Source of the DNA: Sphingobacterium spiritivorum
GTDB lineage: Bacteria > Bacteroidota > Bacteroidia > Sphingobacteriales > Sphingobacteriaceae
Assembly: GCF_016725325.1 (NCBI RefSeq)
Contig: NZ_CP068083.1
Coordinates: 3,224,001 to 3,288,000 of the forward strand
Direction of reading: 5' to 3'
Length of the DNA stretch: 64,000 nt
The notes under the pieces were generated by a model that did not search any database, was not told the DNA's origin, and saw only the letters and a program-made list of their open reading frames with translations. This document shows, piece after piece, positions 7,681 through 17,700 of this stretch. The translations under genes were made by a program, and so were the position numbers. The stretch's first letter is position 1; each line of letters starts with the position of its first letter.

Positions 7681-9102
7681 ATGATAAACCTTCAAAAAAT
7701 CAGGCTGCTTACTGCTGCCTTCTTATGTTTGAGCACGATGGGACTAAAGGCTCAGGAGAGAAAGCCGAATATTGTGTTTATTCTGGCCGATGACCTAGGC
7801 TACGGGGATCTCGGTGTATACGGACAGAAACAGATACAAACCCCGAATATCGATCGTTTAGCTGCGGACGGGATGAAGTTTGAACAGTTCTATGCCGGCA
7901 CCTCTGTATGCGCCCCTTCACGGTCTTCATTAATGACAGGCCAGCACACCGGTCATACTTACATCCGGGGAAACCGGGAAATTGAGCCTGAAGGGCAGCA
8001 ACCTCTTGCTGACTCGGTACAGACTTTTGTGCAGCTGCTTCAGAAAGCGGGGTATGCTACCGGTGCCTTTGGTAAATGGGGACTGGGTATGGTGGGCACC
8101 ACCGGAGCGCCGGACCAAAAGGGATTTGATGAATTTTACGGATACAATTGTCAAAGGCAATCCCACCGCTATTTTCCTACTCATTTATGGCATAATGATC
8201 AGCGTGTGGAACTGGAAGGAAATGATTTGAAAAATAAGGTACACTATGCACCTGCATTAATTCAGGAGCAGACACTCCGGTTTATAGATGCGCACAAGGA
8301 TGAGCCATTTTTCCTGTTTATTCCTACCGTACTGCCGCATGCCGAATTATCCGGAATTGACGATGAACATTATCAGAAATATGCCTCGCGGTTTGAGGAG
8401 ACTCCGCATAAAGGTAATGACTATGGTCCCGGGGCAACCGTTGCGGGATATGCTTCAGTAGAAAAACCGAGAGCAACATTTGCCAGTATGGTAAGCCGCA
8501 TGGATGCCTATGTAGGACAGGTATTGAAAAAACTGGATGACCTTGGACTTACGGAAAATACCATCGTCATCTTTTCCAGTGATAACGGGGCACATCGTGA
8601 GGGAGGTGCAGATCCGGTTTTCTTTAATAGTTCAGGTGGTTTGAGGGGATATAAACGGGATCTTTATGAAGGAGGTATTCGTACACCTTTTATTGTCAGA
8701 TGGCCTCATAAAGTAAAACCCAACAGTACAAGTAAATTTGCCGGAGCTTTCTGGGATGTCATGCCTACTCTTTTAGATATTACAGGAGCCGGAAAAGCCC
8801 GTTATACCGATGGTGTATCTTTAGTGCCTACACTGCTGGGCAAAACAAATGCACAACAGCAGCATCCTTATTTATACTGGGAATTTCACGAAGACGGTGG
8901 CCGCCAGGCTGTGCGCGCAGGAGACTGGAAAGCTGTCAAACTACAGGTAAAGAATAAGCAAAAGACCGTCATAGAACTATATAATCTAAAGAAAGATCCT
9001 GCCGAAAAAAAGAATGTCGCCGCAGAGAATCCTGAACAGGTAAGGCAACTGGAAAACATTATGAATCAGGCACACACAGCTAATCCTTATTTTGCGTTTT
9101 AG
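7681..9102 (+). CDS. Exported arylsulfatase-family sulfatase
   Basis: Type I sulfatase that hydrolyses sulfate esters, probably on a glycan, in the periplasm or at the cell surface. Signal peptide about 1-25 (ending GLKAQ). Metal-binding DD at 37-38 in ILADDLGYGD. The formylglycine motif CAPSR at 77-81 is the Cys-type CxPSR, which needs an anaerobic or FGE-type maturase encoded elsewhere. The second metal site is SSDNGAH in the C-terminal half. Length 473 aa is typical. It is the middle gene of the esterase-sulfatase-sialidase operon (34 nt after the first gene, 14 nt before the third). The exact substrate cannot be read from sequence. Confidence 0.92.
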   Translation: MINLQKIRLLTAAFLCLSTMGLKAQERKPNIVFILADDLGYGDLGVYGQKQIQTPNIDRLAADGMKFEQFYAGTSVCAPSRSSLMTGQHTGHTYIRGNREIEPEGQQPLADSVQTFVQLLQKAGYATGAFGKWGLGMVGTTGAPDQKGFDEFYGYNCQRQSHRYFPTHLWHNDQRVELEGNDLKNKVHYAPALIQEQTLRFIDAHKDEPFFLFIPTVLPHAELSGIDDEHYQKYASRFEETPHKGNDYGPGATVAGYASVEKPRATFASMVSRMDAYVGQVLKKLDDLGLTENTIVIFSSDNGAHREGGADPVFFNSSGGLRGYKRDLYEGGIRTPFIVRWPHKVKPNSTSKFAGAFWDVMPTLLDITGAGKARYTDGVSLVPTLLGKTNAQQQHPYLYWEFHEDGGRQAVRAGDWKAVKLQVKNKQKTVIELYNLKKDPAEKKNVAAENPEQVRQLENIMNQAHTANPYFAF

Positions 9103-9116
9103 ACCGTATATAACCT

Positions 9117-10304
9117 ATGAAAAGAAATTTATTAATTGCGCTGCTTTCAGGTGGGATTCTGATGAATCTTTCCTTCGTTATTGATCCGAAAGTCACAAAA
9201 GAAGGAGAGGAGAGGATTGTGTTTGCATCCGGAAAGGACGGATACGAAAGTTATCGTATTCCAGCTGTTATCAAGGCCGCCAATGGTGATATCTTAGCCT
9301 TCAGTGAAGGCAGAGTTGCGCATGCCGGAGACTTTGGAGATATCGATATTGTAATGAAAAGAAGTACAGACCAGGGAAAGACATGGTCTGCTCTGGACAG
9401 AGTAGTGGATTATGGGAACTTACAGGCAGGCAATCCTGCTCCGGTGCTGGATATGACGGATCCGGAGTATCCGAATGGACGTATCTTTTTGTTTTACAAT
9501 ACAGGGAACAATCATGAGGGGGAAATCCGTAAAGGTAACGGTGTACGGGAAGTCTGGTACATCACTTCGACAGATCAGGGAAAAACCTGGTCTGCTGCAG
9601 TGAATATAACGACTCAGGTACATCGCCCAAATGCGCCGGCATTCAATCCTGCATATACTTCCGGAGAAGACTGGAGAAGTTATGCCAATACTCCGGGACA
9701 CGCCATGCAGTTTGAGTACGGAAAATACAAAGGACGCATCTTTGTATCTGCCAATCATTCTGCGGGTAATCCTCAGGCTGGTTTTAAAGACTATCAGGCG
9801 CATGGTTATTATACGGATGATCATGGCAAGACATTTCATCTGGGAGCTACTGTACCTGCTGAAGGAGGCAACGAGTCTATTGCTGCACAGATCAGTGGAG
9901 ACCGGTTACTGATGAATTCCAGAAATCAGCAAGGTCAGGTGCGAAACCGGATAATAAGCATAAGTAGTGACGGAGGTTCAAGTTGGGATACCACTTATTT
10001 TGACCCCCATCTTCCGGACCCTGTCAATCAGGGAAGTGTATTGTCACTGAGAGGGACGAATTCATTGCTGGCTTTCAGTAATGCTGCCAGTAAAACGCAA
10101 AGAGATAGTCTGACAGTGCGTGTAAGTGAGGATGATGGGAAAACCTGGTTTTATAATAAGCGCATTGCAACAGCTCCTGCCGGATATAAGGGAAGTTATG
10201 CTGCATACTCCGATCTGGTACAGCTGGATGCTAAACGGATCGGTGTGCTGTATGAAAAAGATAATTATAAGAATATCGTGTTTCTGCCCGTGAAATGGCG
10301 ATAA
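9117..10304 (+). CDS. Exported sialidase (exo-alpha-sialidase, GH33-like)
   Basis: Removes terminal sialic acids from glycoconjugates. The 395-residue protein has an N-terminal hydrophobic signal (about 1-22). YRIP at 46-49 carries the first arginine of the triad. At least four Asp-boxes are present (two STDQGKTW, one SSDGGSSW, one SEDDGKTW), the signature of the six-bladed propeller. GDIDIVM has the likely acid/base Asp, GGNES a catalytic Glu, and SYAAYSDL the nucleophilic Tyr region. It ends the operon and is followed by a strong terminator. No sialic-acid transporter or Neu5Ac lyase is in the window, so released sugar may be used through genes elsewhere. Confidence 0.92.
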   Translation: MKRNLLIALLSGGILMNLSFVIDPKVTKEGEERIVFASGKDGYESYRIPAVIKAANGDILAFSEGRVAHAGDFGDIDIVMKRSTDQGKTWSALDRVVDYGNLQAGNPAPVLDMTDPEYPNGRIFLFYNTGNNHEGEIRKGNGVREVWYITSTDQGKTWSAAVNITTQVHRPNAPAFNPAYTSGEDWRSYANTPGHAMQFEYGKYKGRIFVSANHSAGNPQAGFKDYQAHGYYTDDHGKTFHLGATVPAEGGNESIAAQISGDRLLMNSRNQQGQVRNRIISISSDGGSSWDTTYFDPHLPDPVNQGSVLSLRGTNSLLAFSNAASKTQRDSLTVRVSEDDGKTWFYNKRIATAPAGYKGSYAAYSDLVQLDAKRIGVLYEKDNYKNIVFLPVKWR

Positions 10305-10323
10305 AAAATAAATAAAAATAACG

Positions 10324-10359
10324 ACTCCCGTTATGTTTGTCAGACATAACGGGAGTTTT
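10324..10359. terminator. Terminator between sialidase and msrA
   Basis: ACTCCCGTTATGT (10324-10336) pairs perfectly over 13 bp with ACATAACGGGAGT (10344-10356). A T-run follows on the + strand. It lies between two convergent genes and mainly serves the sialidase operon. Confidence 0.85.
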
Positions 10360-10388
10360 CAGTTCCCGGTCAGGCTTCTTCTTAGTAT

Positions 10389-11039
10389 TTAGTGTGTGCT
10401 GATTTTTTTTGAATCCTTACCTTTATTCTTTGTACTGTCCTGATTGGCTTTTCTCGCCATTTCAAACAGAGCGGGATCAATGTGGCAATAGCCTTGTGGA
10501 TTTTTGTCCAGGTAATCCTGATGATAATCTTCTGCTTTGTAAAAATTAGTCAGGGGTTTTACTTCAATCGCCAGTGGCTTTAAATAATTTTTAGATAGTG
10601 CGGCTATACATGTTTTGATGACAGGCAAATCCTTTTCATCTTTATAGTATATACCTGTTCTGTATTGTTCTCCGATATCATTACCCTGACGATTCAGACT
10701 CGTAGGATCAATGGTTTTAAAATAGAGTTCTATAAGTGTTTTGAGTGCAACTTTTTCCGGGTCATAGCGCACTTTTACAGTTTCCGCATATCCGCTTTTG
10801 GTGTGAGAAACAATATCATAAGTTGGATTTTTAGTCTTTCCGTTTGCATATCCGACTTCAGTACTTTCTACACCGTTGATTTGTTTGAAAAAATGCTCCG
10901 TTCCCCAGAAACACCCTCCTGCAAAATAAATTTCCTGTGTATTACGCCCTTCTGTCAGAGGCGTTAAATTCGTGTCTTTGCTCTTTACAAGTCCTGCACT
11001 CAGCATGAGGATTATCAAAGTGATGATGTTATATTTCAT
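10389..11039 (-). CDS. msrA: Exported peptide methionine sulfoxide reductase A
   Basis: Reduces methionine-S-sulfoxide in oxidised proteins. The catalytic motif is GGCFWGTE (nucleophilic C43), with GYANG and a late GYCHID containing a probable resolving Cys. A hydrophobic N-terminus (about 1-19) suggests export to the periplasm, which is common for Bacteroidota MsrA. A lysine-rich tail follows the catalytic domain. It lies downstream of a DUF417 membrane protein, an anti-sigma factor and an ECF sigma factor in the same direction, which suggests an envelope or oxidant stress unit. Confidence 0.93.
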   Translation of the reverse strand: MKYNIITLIILMLSAGLVKSKDTNLTPLTEGRNTQEIYFAGGCFWGTEHFFKQINGVESTEVGYANGKTKNPTYDIVSHTKSGYAETVKVRYDPEKVALKTLIELYFKTIDPTSLNRQGNDIGEQYRTGIYYKDEKDLPVIKTCIAALSKNYLKPLAIEVKPLTNFYKAEDYHQDYLDKNPQGYCHIDPALFEMARKANQDSTKNKGKDSKKISTH

Positions 11040-11069
11040 GGTATTGTGATTTAATATTAACAGATTTTT

Positions 11070-11537
11070 TTAGTTTGTACGCAGTGGGGACGGCAGGTAA
11101 GGAAGCATAAGGCCAAATCCGAGCAACAGCAAATCTTTAAGGATAAAAAAATCTGTTGTTGGGACTCCTTCTTTTAATTTCCACATTCCTGAAGTGGTGA
11201 ATAGAAAGCTGAGGGTAAGCGCAAATGTAATAATCATACCAATAGATGCTATTTTCCTGAATCTGCTCCATTTTATACCAAGTATCAATACAAGTGCCAG
11301 TAACACTTCCGTAATACCTATTATGTTAGACACCTGTTGTATTGTAAAAATACTGTACATCCAGGAAAGTAAGGGCTGTTGTTCGACCAGTGGTCTGATC
11401 GCCTCTGCCTCAACAGCAGTAAATTTATAAATGCCTATCCAAAGCAATATAAGAAAACTTCCTGCCAGTGAAATAAAATATCCGGCTTTGTACATGACTG
11501 TTGTGCCAGTGCGGGGTGTCGAAATTAAAGATTCCAT
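11070..11537 (-). CDS. DUF417 (YkgB/RclC-like) inner membrane protein
   Basis: I use the ATG at 11537 (MESLISTPRTG...), giving 155 residues; the longer frame to 11606 adds a polar stretch lacking membrane character. About four hydrophobic helices are visible, with the family-like segments IGIYKFTAVEAEAI, RPLVEQQPLLSWMY and FFILKDLLLLGFGLM. Family knowledge: E. coli RclC/YkgB belongs here and is part of the reactive-chlorine response. The neighbours (msrA, 30 nt downstream; ECF sigma/anti-sigma upstream) support an oxidant-stress role, but the biochemical activity is not known. Confidence 0.7.
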   Translation of the reverse strand: MESLISTPRTGTTVMYKAGYFISLAGSFLILLWIGIYKFTAVEAEAIRPLVEQQPLLSWMYSIFTIQQVSNIIGITEVLLALVLILGIKWSRFRKIASIGMIITFALTLSFLFTTSGMWKLKEGVPTTDFFILKDLLLLGFGLMLPYLPSPLRTN

Positions 11538-11615
11538 GTTTCTGATGAGTTGATGATAACTGTATGTTTTATAATCATAGTCGCTACCAGATGGAAATCC
11601 TGACACAGAAAGAAG

Positions 11616-11891
11616 TTATTTTTTTATATTTTGTTTGACTTTTTCTATAAAGTCCTTGTTGTCAGTGAAATACTTTTTTGAATCGCCTTCATGTTGCTCG
11701 AGATAATGTGTAATTGCATGCTCAATAAAACTGGCTTTCTTTGAATAGCTGTTACAGGATCTGCAGGCTTTCAGATGTATGCTGAGCTGTATCTTCTTCC
11801 ATATGGGAATATCCATATGAAATCTCTTTTCCACCAGCAGTGTTGCCTGACTGCAGGGCAGGATGATAGTATGTATGATTTTGTCAAGCAT
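11616..11891 (-). CDS. Zinc-binding anti-sigma factor
   Basis: 91-residue protein with HLKACRSC (H39, C43, C46), the HxxxCxxC signature of ZAS-type anti-sigma factors. It starts inside the end of the ECF sigma gene: ATG at 11891 overlaps the sigma stop by 8 nt, which strongly implies co-translation and a sigma/anti-sigma pair. There is no transmembrane helix, so it is a soluble cytoplasmic regulator, as in redox-sensing ZAS proteins where Cys oxidation releases zinc and the sigma factor. Confidence 0.75.
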   Translation of the reverse strand: MLDKIIHTIILPCSQATLLVEKRFHMDIPIWKKIQLSIHLKACRSCNSYSKKASFIEHAITHYLEQHEGDSKKYFTDNKDFIEKVKQNIKK

Positions 11892-12453
11892 TATTTGTGT
11901 TGTTAAACCATTTGATATCGAGACATTTTCGTAGCTGCATACGGCTTCGTTGCAGAATCTTCCAGTAATTTGTCGTTGAGATATTTACTTCCTGACAAAT
12001 TTCTTCTGCTTTTTTCTGTTGAATGTAACATTGTCTGATTAGAAATCCCCATTTCTGCGGGAGTGCCTGCAGACATTCCTGAAGTGATTTATTGAAATTC
12101 TCATTATCCAGAAGAGATGCAGACGTGTCTGTACTGATATCCCAGTGATTCTGAACATCCTGATCGCGCCAGCCCCCGCTCTCATCAAAAAAATAGTCCA
12201 TGCTGACCGTTTCATTACCTCTGTATTTGCGTCTGTACAGATCAGCAGCTTTGTGGTTTAGAATACCTTTGAGCCAGGTCAAAGGGCTGCTTTTTCCCTG
12301 ATAGCGATCTTTCATCAGAAATGCTGTCATAAAAACATCCTGTACCAGATCTTCCGCATCCTCTTTATTGGCCAATAAAAAATAAGCCTGTCTCAGTAAT
12401 GATCCGGAATAGTTTTCAATCCATAGTTCAACATCTTTTTGGGAAGAACTCAT
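11884..12453 (-). CDS. ECF RNA polymerase sigma factor
   Basis: 189-residue sigma-70 family protein. Region 2 is seen as QAYFLLANKEDAEDLVQDVFMTAF (read in parts) and SPLTWLKGILNHKAADLYRR. Region 4 follows as LQALPQKWGFLIRQCYIQQKKAEEICQEV, with STTNYWKILQRSRMQLRKCL as the recognition helix. It heads the cluster sigma - anti-sigma - DUF417 - msrA, all reading left. It differs from the FecR-type sigmas elsewhere in the window: the partner is a soluble zinc anti-sigma, not FecR. Confidence 0.9.
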   Translation of the reverse strand: MSSSQKDVELWIENYSGSLLRQAYFLLANKEDAEDLVQDVFMTAFLMKDRYQGKSSPLTWLKGILNHKAADLYRRKYRGNETVSMDYFFDESGGWRDQDVQNHWDISTDTSASLLDNENFNKSLQECLQALPQKWGFLIRQCYIQQKKAEEICQEVNISTTNYWKILQRSRMQLRKCLDIKWFNNTNNA

Positions 12454-12611
12454 AGGTATTTAATAATTGATTGCAAATATCAGCATCCAAAAGTATCAAA
12501 TTGTCCGGATATATCAGTATTACTTTCAATTTCCATGACTCGTTTGCCGTAAAAATATTTAGTTTACCATATTTAATTACTGTGATAATATTGCTTATCT
12601 TGTATTCGGAT

Positions 12612-12631
12612 CATAAACCCTCAAGTTTATG
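12612..12631. promoter_or_regulatory. Short palindrome upstream of the 12664 gene
   Basis: CATAAAC and GTTTATG form a perfect 7-bp inverted repeat around CCTCAA, about 33 nt before the start of the gene at 12664, in the gap divergent from the ECF sigma gene. It could be an operator; nothing else supports this. Confidence 0.3.
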
Positions 12632-12663
12632 CGCTCCAATTTATTAATCCTAAATGCTAACCT

Positions 12664-13200
12664 ATGAAAAGCATTGTGACTATAGCAATAGCAGGGCTGC
12701 TCTGTTATTTCATCTTCCGTTGCATAAATACCTCTGCTGATGCAGTGCGTTCAGCTGACAACAGATTGCAGATGCGAATGCATGCTGCTTATATGTACTT
12801 TGGATACTGTTGTCTGATGATCTGTGCCGGAATTGTTGGTGGAGTATTATATGACTATTCAAAGATCGATGCTCCTGCTGCAGTATTGGCAATCACTATC
12901 TTCATTCTGTTTGGTATTTTGGGAATCTATAATCTGAAATTATACTATGTACATACCGTACTTTATAATAAGCATCATATTACCTGTTATAATACCCGCG
13001 GAAAAGCAAAAGTCTTTCACTGGAAGGATATCAGGCATGCCAAATACAATGGTTATACAGGGAGTATCAGACTATACAGCAGCCGTAAAGAGTATATTAT
13101 TATTCATCACGATCTGGGAGGTATTAATGATTTTTACCGTGAGTTTTACAGACAGAAACCCCGGATAGCGCAAAAAGTAAAAATAAGAATATTAAGCTGA
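12664..13200 (+). CDS. Hypothetical membrane protein, possible PH-like domain
   Basis: 178 residues with three hydrophobic helices (about 3-19, 44-64 and 71-92), then a soluble C-terminal domain rich in beta strands (HHITCYNTRGKAKVFHWKDIRHAKYN, in parts, and RLYSSRKEYIII). The pattern of membrane helices followed by a short sequence with a W-x-D-I motif resembles bacterial PH-like proteins, but the assignment is tentative. It is a single gene on the + strand, divergent from the ECF sigma gene. Confidence 0.6.
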   Translation: MKSIVTIAIAGLLCYFIFRCINTSADAVRSADNRLQMRMHAAYMYFGYCCLMICAGIVGGVLYDYSKIDAPAAVLAITIFILFGILGIYNLKLYYVHTVLYNKHHITCYNTRGKAKVFHWKDIRHAKYNGYTGSIRLYSSRKEYIIIHHDLGGINDFYREFYRQKPRIAQKVKIRILS

Positions 13201-13460
13201 GTGTATAACATCGTATAAGAATGTAATTTAACTACTTCCAGTTCATCTCCATTACTTCTTTATCTCGTGTTGCTCAACCACAACCCTTATCCACACCTAC
13301 ATGCAAAAATTCTATTTACATGTTAGAATATTGATAGTCACTATTTTGACGTCTTCATGAGGCTCCCTTAGAATATTTCTGTTATTTTTTTTAAAACTGA
13401 CTAGCCCTTGCATGGGGGCATTGCCGTCATATACTAAAACCATAGTATATAACCTTGTTT

Positions 13461-14567
13461 ATGAAAAATCAGGAAGCCAGAGAATTGCTGAGAAAATATA
13501 ATGAAAACACATGTACACAGGAGGAACTGTCTCTGCTGCATACATGGTATATCCGCTATCAAGCAAAAACAACAGAAGACTTGTCTTTTGAAGAATGGAT
13601 GTTCCTGATGGATATCCAACCGAAACGGCAGATCATTAAAAATATTGGGTTAAGCTGGAAACGTATTGCAGTAGCTGCATCTTTAGCGTTTTTTATAACC
13701 ACAGGTTTGCTCTTGTATTTTAATAAAAATGAGATTTTATCTTCAGATGAGAATCCTGTTATCCAACCGGGGGGCAACAAGGCTATCCTGACTTTATCTG
13801 ATGGTCAGCAAATCTCTCTTGAAGATGCCGGGCAAGGTGAGCTGGTTCAAAAATCAGGCGTAAGGGTTATCAAGACTGCCGATGGAGAAATTGTTTATAC
13901 TGCTCCAGATATAATTACAGAAAAACATCAGGACAATACGGTATCTACTCCCCGAGGCGGGCAATGGCAGATACGCTTATCTGACGGCTCACGTGTGTTT
14001 TTGAATGCTGAATCGTCTTTAAGCTTTCCGGGGTCTTTCTCCGGAAAACAAAAGAGAACCGTACGGTTAAAAGGAGAAGCTTATTTTGAGATAGCAAAAG
14101 ATATAAGACATCCATTTATTGTGACTACGGAAAAGCAATCTATAGAAGTTTTAGGGACACACTTCAATGTATGCAGTTACCGGGATGATGGCTATATCCG
14201 TACAACACTTCTGGAAGGTTCTGTAAAGATACATGCTGACAACGCTTCTGTTGCAGATGTTCTGTTAAAGCCCGGAATGGAGGCCTTTTATAACGGAAAT
14301 ACCCTGCAATTGTCCAACGTAGATACCGATGAAGCTGTTGCCTGGAAAAACGGACAATTTAGTTTCGAAGACCAGGATATCTACAGCATCATGCGCAAAA
14401 TCGCCCGCTGGTATGATATTGAAGTTGTATATGCTGATAAATTAAACACAGCAACTTTTGGCGGTAAAATATCTGTAAACAGACCGCTGATAAAAACGCT
14501 TAATCTGTTGAAATCAACGGGGAAAGTTGACTTTAAAATAAAAGGAAGGAGGGTGATGGTGCTATAA
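13461..14567 (+). CDS. FecR-family anti-sigma/transmembrane regulator
   Basis: Transduces a signal from the STN domain of an outer-membrane SusC/FecA-type transporter to an ECF sigma factor. I start at the ATG at 13461 (MKNQEARELL, 368 aa); the slightly longer frame uses TTG. The N-terminal cytoplasmic part is about 1-72, followed by one membrane helix (about 75-92). The periplasmic FecR domain has TPRGGQWQIRLSDGSRVFLNAESSL (in parts), GEAYFEI, LGTHFNV and the C-terminal secretin-like segment. It is followed by SusC after 156 nt. There is no ECF sigma gene next to it: the upstream gene is a membrane protein and the nearest sigma (11884) has its own anti-sigma. A near-consensus -7 element (TAACCTTG) lies directly before the start. 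Confidence 0.92.
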   Translation: MKNQEARELLRKYNENTCTQEELSLLHTWYIRYQAKTTEDLSFEEWMFLMDIQPKRQIIKNIGLSWKRIAVAASLAFFITTGLLLYFNKNEILSSDENPVIQPGGNKAILTLSDGQQISLEDAGQGELVQKSGVRVIKTADGEIVYTAPDIITEKHQDNTVSTPRGGQWQIRLSDGSRVFLNAESSLSFPGSFSGKQKRTVRLKGEAYFEIAKDIRHPFIVTTEKQSIEVLGTHFNVCSYRDDGYIRTTLLEGSVKIHADNASVADVLLKPGMEAFYNGNTLQLSNVDTDEAVAWKNGQFSFEDQDIYSIMRKIARWYDIEVVYADKLNTATFGGKISVNRPLIKTLNLLKSTGKVDFKIKGRRVMVL

Positions 14568-14723
14568 ATCCCTTACACATAAAAGATCAAAGGTGAACGG
14601 AAAGACTATCCTGCCCGGGATATCCAGCTGTTTTATCTGCTGATACTTTAACTCAACCTCAATCACACTAACTATTAACCGTATCCCCGTTTTCCAAAAA
14701 AATAGGGATTTAAATTTAAATGT

Positions 14724-17700
14724 ATGAAATTTTATCTGGACCATTTGGTTTCATGTCAGATCCGGCATATAAATAAGAACAGATGTCTGATGCGTATTCA
14801 TCTGACTATAATTATGTTCACCACATTTTTTATACAAATCAGTACAGCCACTTACGCACAGAGAATCAGCTTACACAAAAGTAATGTCCCGCTCAGCCAA
14901 GTATTTAAAGAGATAGGTAAGCAAACCGGATATGACTTTGTATATAGTACAGAGCTTATGAAAAAAGCTCAAAATGTAACTGTAGATGTAAGCAATGCTT
15001 CACTAGAGGAAACTTTAGATGCCTGTTTTGTGAAGCAACCGTTAGCTTATGAAATTAATGATAACAGCATTATCATTAAAGATAAAGTGTTGTCATCTGC
15101 ATTCCCTTTGCCATCGCAGACTGCTCAGATAACTATTACAGGACGAGTCACTGATCAAAATAATAAGCCTCTTGCTGGAGTAACAGTCCGGCAAGCTAAC
15201 AGTAAAATTACGGCTATTACGGACGCTGATGGAAAATTTAGTATTCGAATTTCCGATAGTAATGAGGAATTAATTTTTACGCATTTAGGATATCAGGAGT
15301 ATAAAATAAAACCTGGTACTGAAAAATTTATTACAGTAACCTTAAAGCTCACCAGTAATGAACTGGATGGAGTAGTAGTCACGGGATTATATTCCAGACC
15401 AATCGAAAACTTTACAGGAGCAGCTACCACTGTGACGGGAAAAGAACTCAGAGATGTAAACAGCATGAACGTATTGCAGGCGCTGAAAGTATTTGACCCG
15501 GCCATTCGTATGCCCGATAATATACAGATGGGAAGTAATCCTAATACTCTTCCGCAAATCAGTTTGCGTGGCACTAATAATTTTCCAACGCAGGGAGGTT
15601 CTTCCATTATTCCTTCTTCCGGAGCAGATTTTATGTCTGCTTATATATCTAATCCCAGTATGCCTCTTTTTATATTAGACGGTTTTGAAGTGAGTCTGCA
15701 AAAGATATATGATCTGGATATTAACCGGGTCGCTAGTATTACCATCCTGAAAGATGCAGTGGGTACATCTGCATATGGTTCGAGAGCATCAAACGGCGTA
15801 ATCGTCGTCGAAACCATACGCCCTAAAGAAGGAAAACTCCAGCTTAGCTATACCTCAACACTGCAGATAACAGGACCGGATCTTAGCTCCTACAAATTAC
15901 TGAATGCTTCGGACAAACTTGAACTTGAAGTGACCTCAGGTAGGTATAGGGATCGGGATCAAAACCCTGTTAATCAGCTTTATTACGATGAATTGTATTC
16001 GAAAAGAAGAGCAGATGTAGCCAGAGGAGTAGATACCTACTGGCTGTATCAGCCTCTGCAGGTCGGTTTAGGAAATAAACAATCCCTGTATGTGGAAGGA
16101 GGAGATGAATTTGTCCGCTATGGTGTAAATTTCGGATATACCGCAAACAGAGGTGTAATGAAGAGCTCGTCCAGGAAAAATTATGAAGGCGGAATGTTTT
16201 TATCGTACCGGAAGAAAGGCCTTTTGGTTCGAAATCAGCTAAACTTTAGTGCTAATCGTGCCGATGAATCACCATGGGGAAGTTTTGGTAATTATTCTTC
16301 ACTCAATCAGTATTGGTCTCCCTATGATGAAAATGGCAAACTCAGAAAGATACTGGAAATAACGCAGGTTCCGGGGTATTGGTATCTTCAAACAGTTTAT
16401 ACCAATCCCATGTACAATGCTACACTGGGGACAGCAAACTATTCCAAATACACAGGCTTTAATAATAACACCATGTTAGAGTGGCGGTTTGACAATGGCC
16501 TGAGGTTAACAGGAAAGCTGGGCATCAGTAGCCAGAAGGATCAGTCCGATCTTTTTTTACCAGCCGATCATACAGCATTCGCTACCATTACCGATTTTAA
16601 CTCACCGGAATATTTTAACCGTGGAATCTATACCAAAAATAACGGGAGTTTTATGGCATATGATGCTGGTCTCTTTGCAGATTATAGCCGCAGTATCAAT
16701 AAGCATCTTTTTTTTGGTACGCTAGGTCTATCGGCTGCTCAGCAAACCAGTGAAAGTTATGGTATAACGGTTACCGGGTTTCCGAATACCAGACTTGATG
16801 AGGTATTTTTGGGAAACAGCTATCTCAAAGACAGTCGTCCTTCAGGTAAAAACAACATCAGCAGAAGAGTCTCTGCCTTTACCAGTCTGAACTATACCTT
16901 CAACAAACGTTATCTTGCTGATTTTTCTTTTAATGTGGACGGATCGACTCAATTTGGTGCCAGAAACCGATTTGCGCCTTTTTGGGCTGCGGGTCTGGGG
17001 TGGAACCTTCACGAAGAAAAGTTTATAGCAGGATTAACAGGGAACGTTATTAACAGATTCAGGATCAGGGCGGGAGTCGGTACTACAGGCAATCAGCAGT
17101 TCCCACCCTTTATGGGAATAAGTACATACCAGTATAATACTTCAAAAGATTACTTAGGAATGCTGGGGGCTTCGCTGATGGGATACGGCAACGAAGCGCT
17201 GAAATGGCAGCAGACCCTGAAAAAAAATCTGGGAGCTGATATCTCGTTGTTAAACAACAGGATCGGTATACGCGTGGACGCTTATATAGAGACAACAAAC
17301 GATCTTTTGTTAGACATCAATACACCTCCCTCCCTGGGTGTAGGCAGCTATAAAGAAAATGTCGGGAGGCTGCAAAATAAGGGTATTGAAGGAAATATCA
17401 ACTTTATTCTCCTCCGGAATCCGGCAAAATCTACCACATGGAGTGTATTTGTAAGCGGTATCCATAATCAAAATAAAATACTGGAAATCTCCAATTCCCT
17501 GAAAAAGACAAACGAGGAAAATGATGCTGAAGTGAATCCGGACAGATCTCCTAAGCAGGTAAGACCTCAACTCAGATTTCAGGAGGGAGAATCGGTTAAT
17601 GCTATATGGGCTGTTCGTTCGGCAGGAATAGATCCCAGTAACGGACAGGAGATCTATATCAAGACCAACGGAGATATTACTTACGACTGGAGTGCTTCCG

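Noticed and set aside
9420..9839. 139-codon minus-strand frame in the sialidase
   Set aside because: Antisense shadow over a gene with four Asp-boxes and the YRIP motif.
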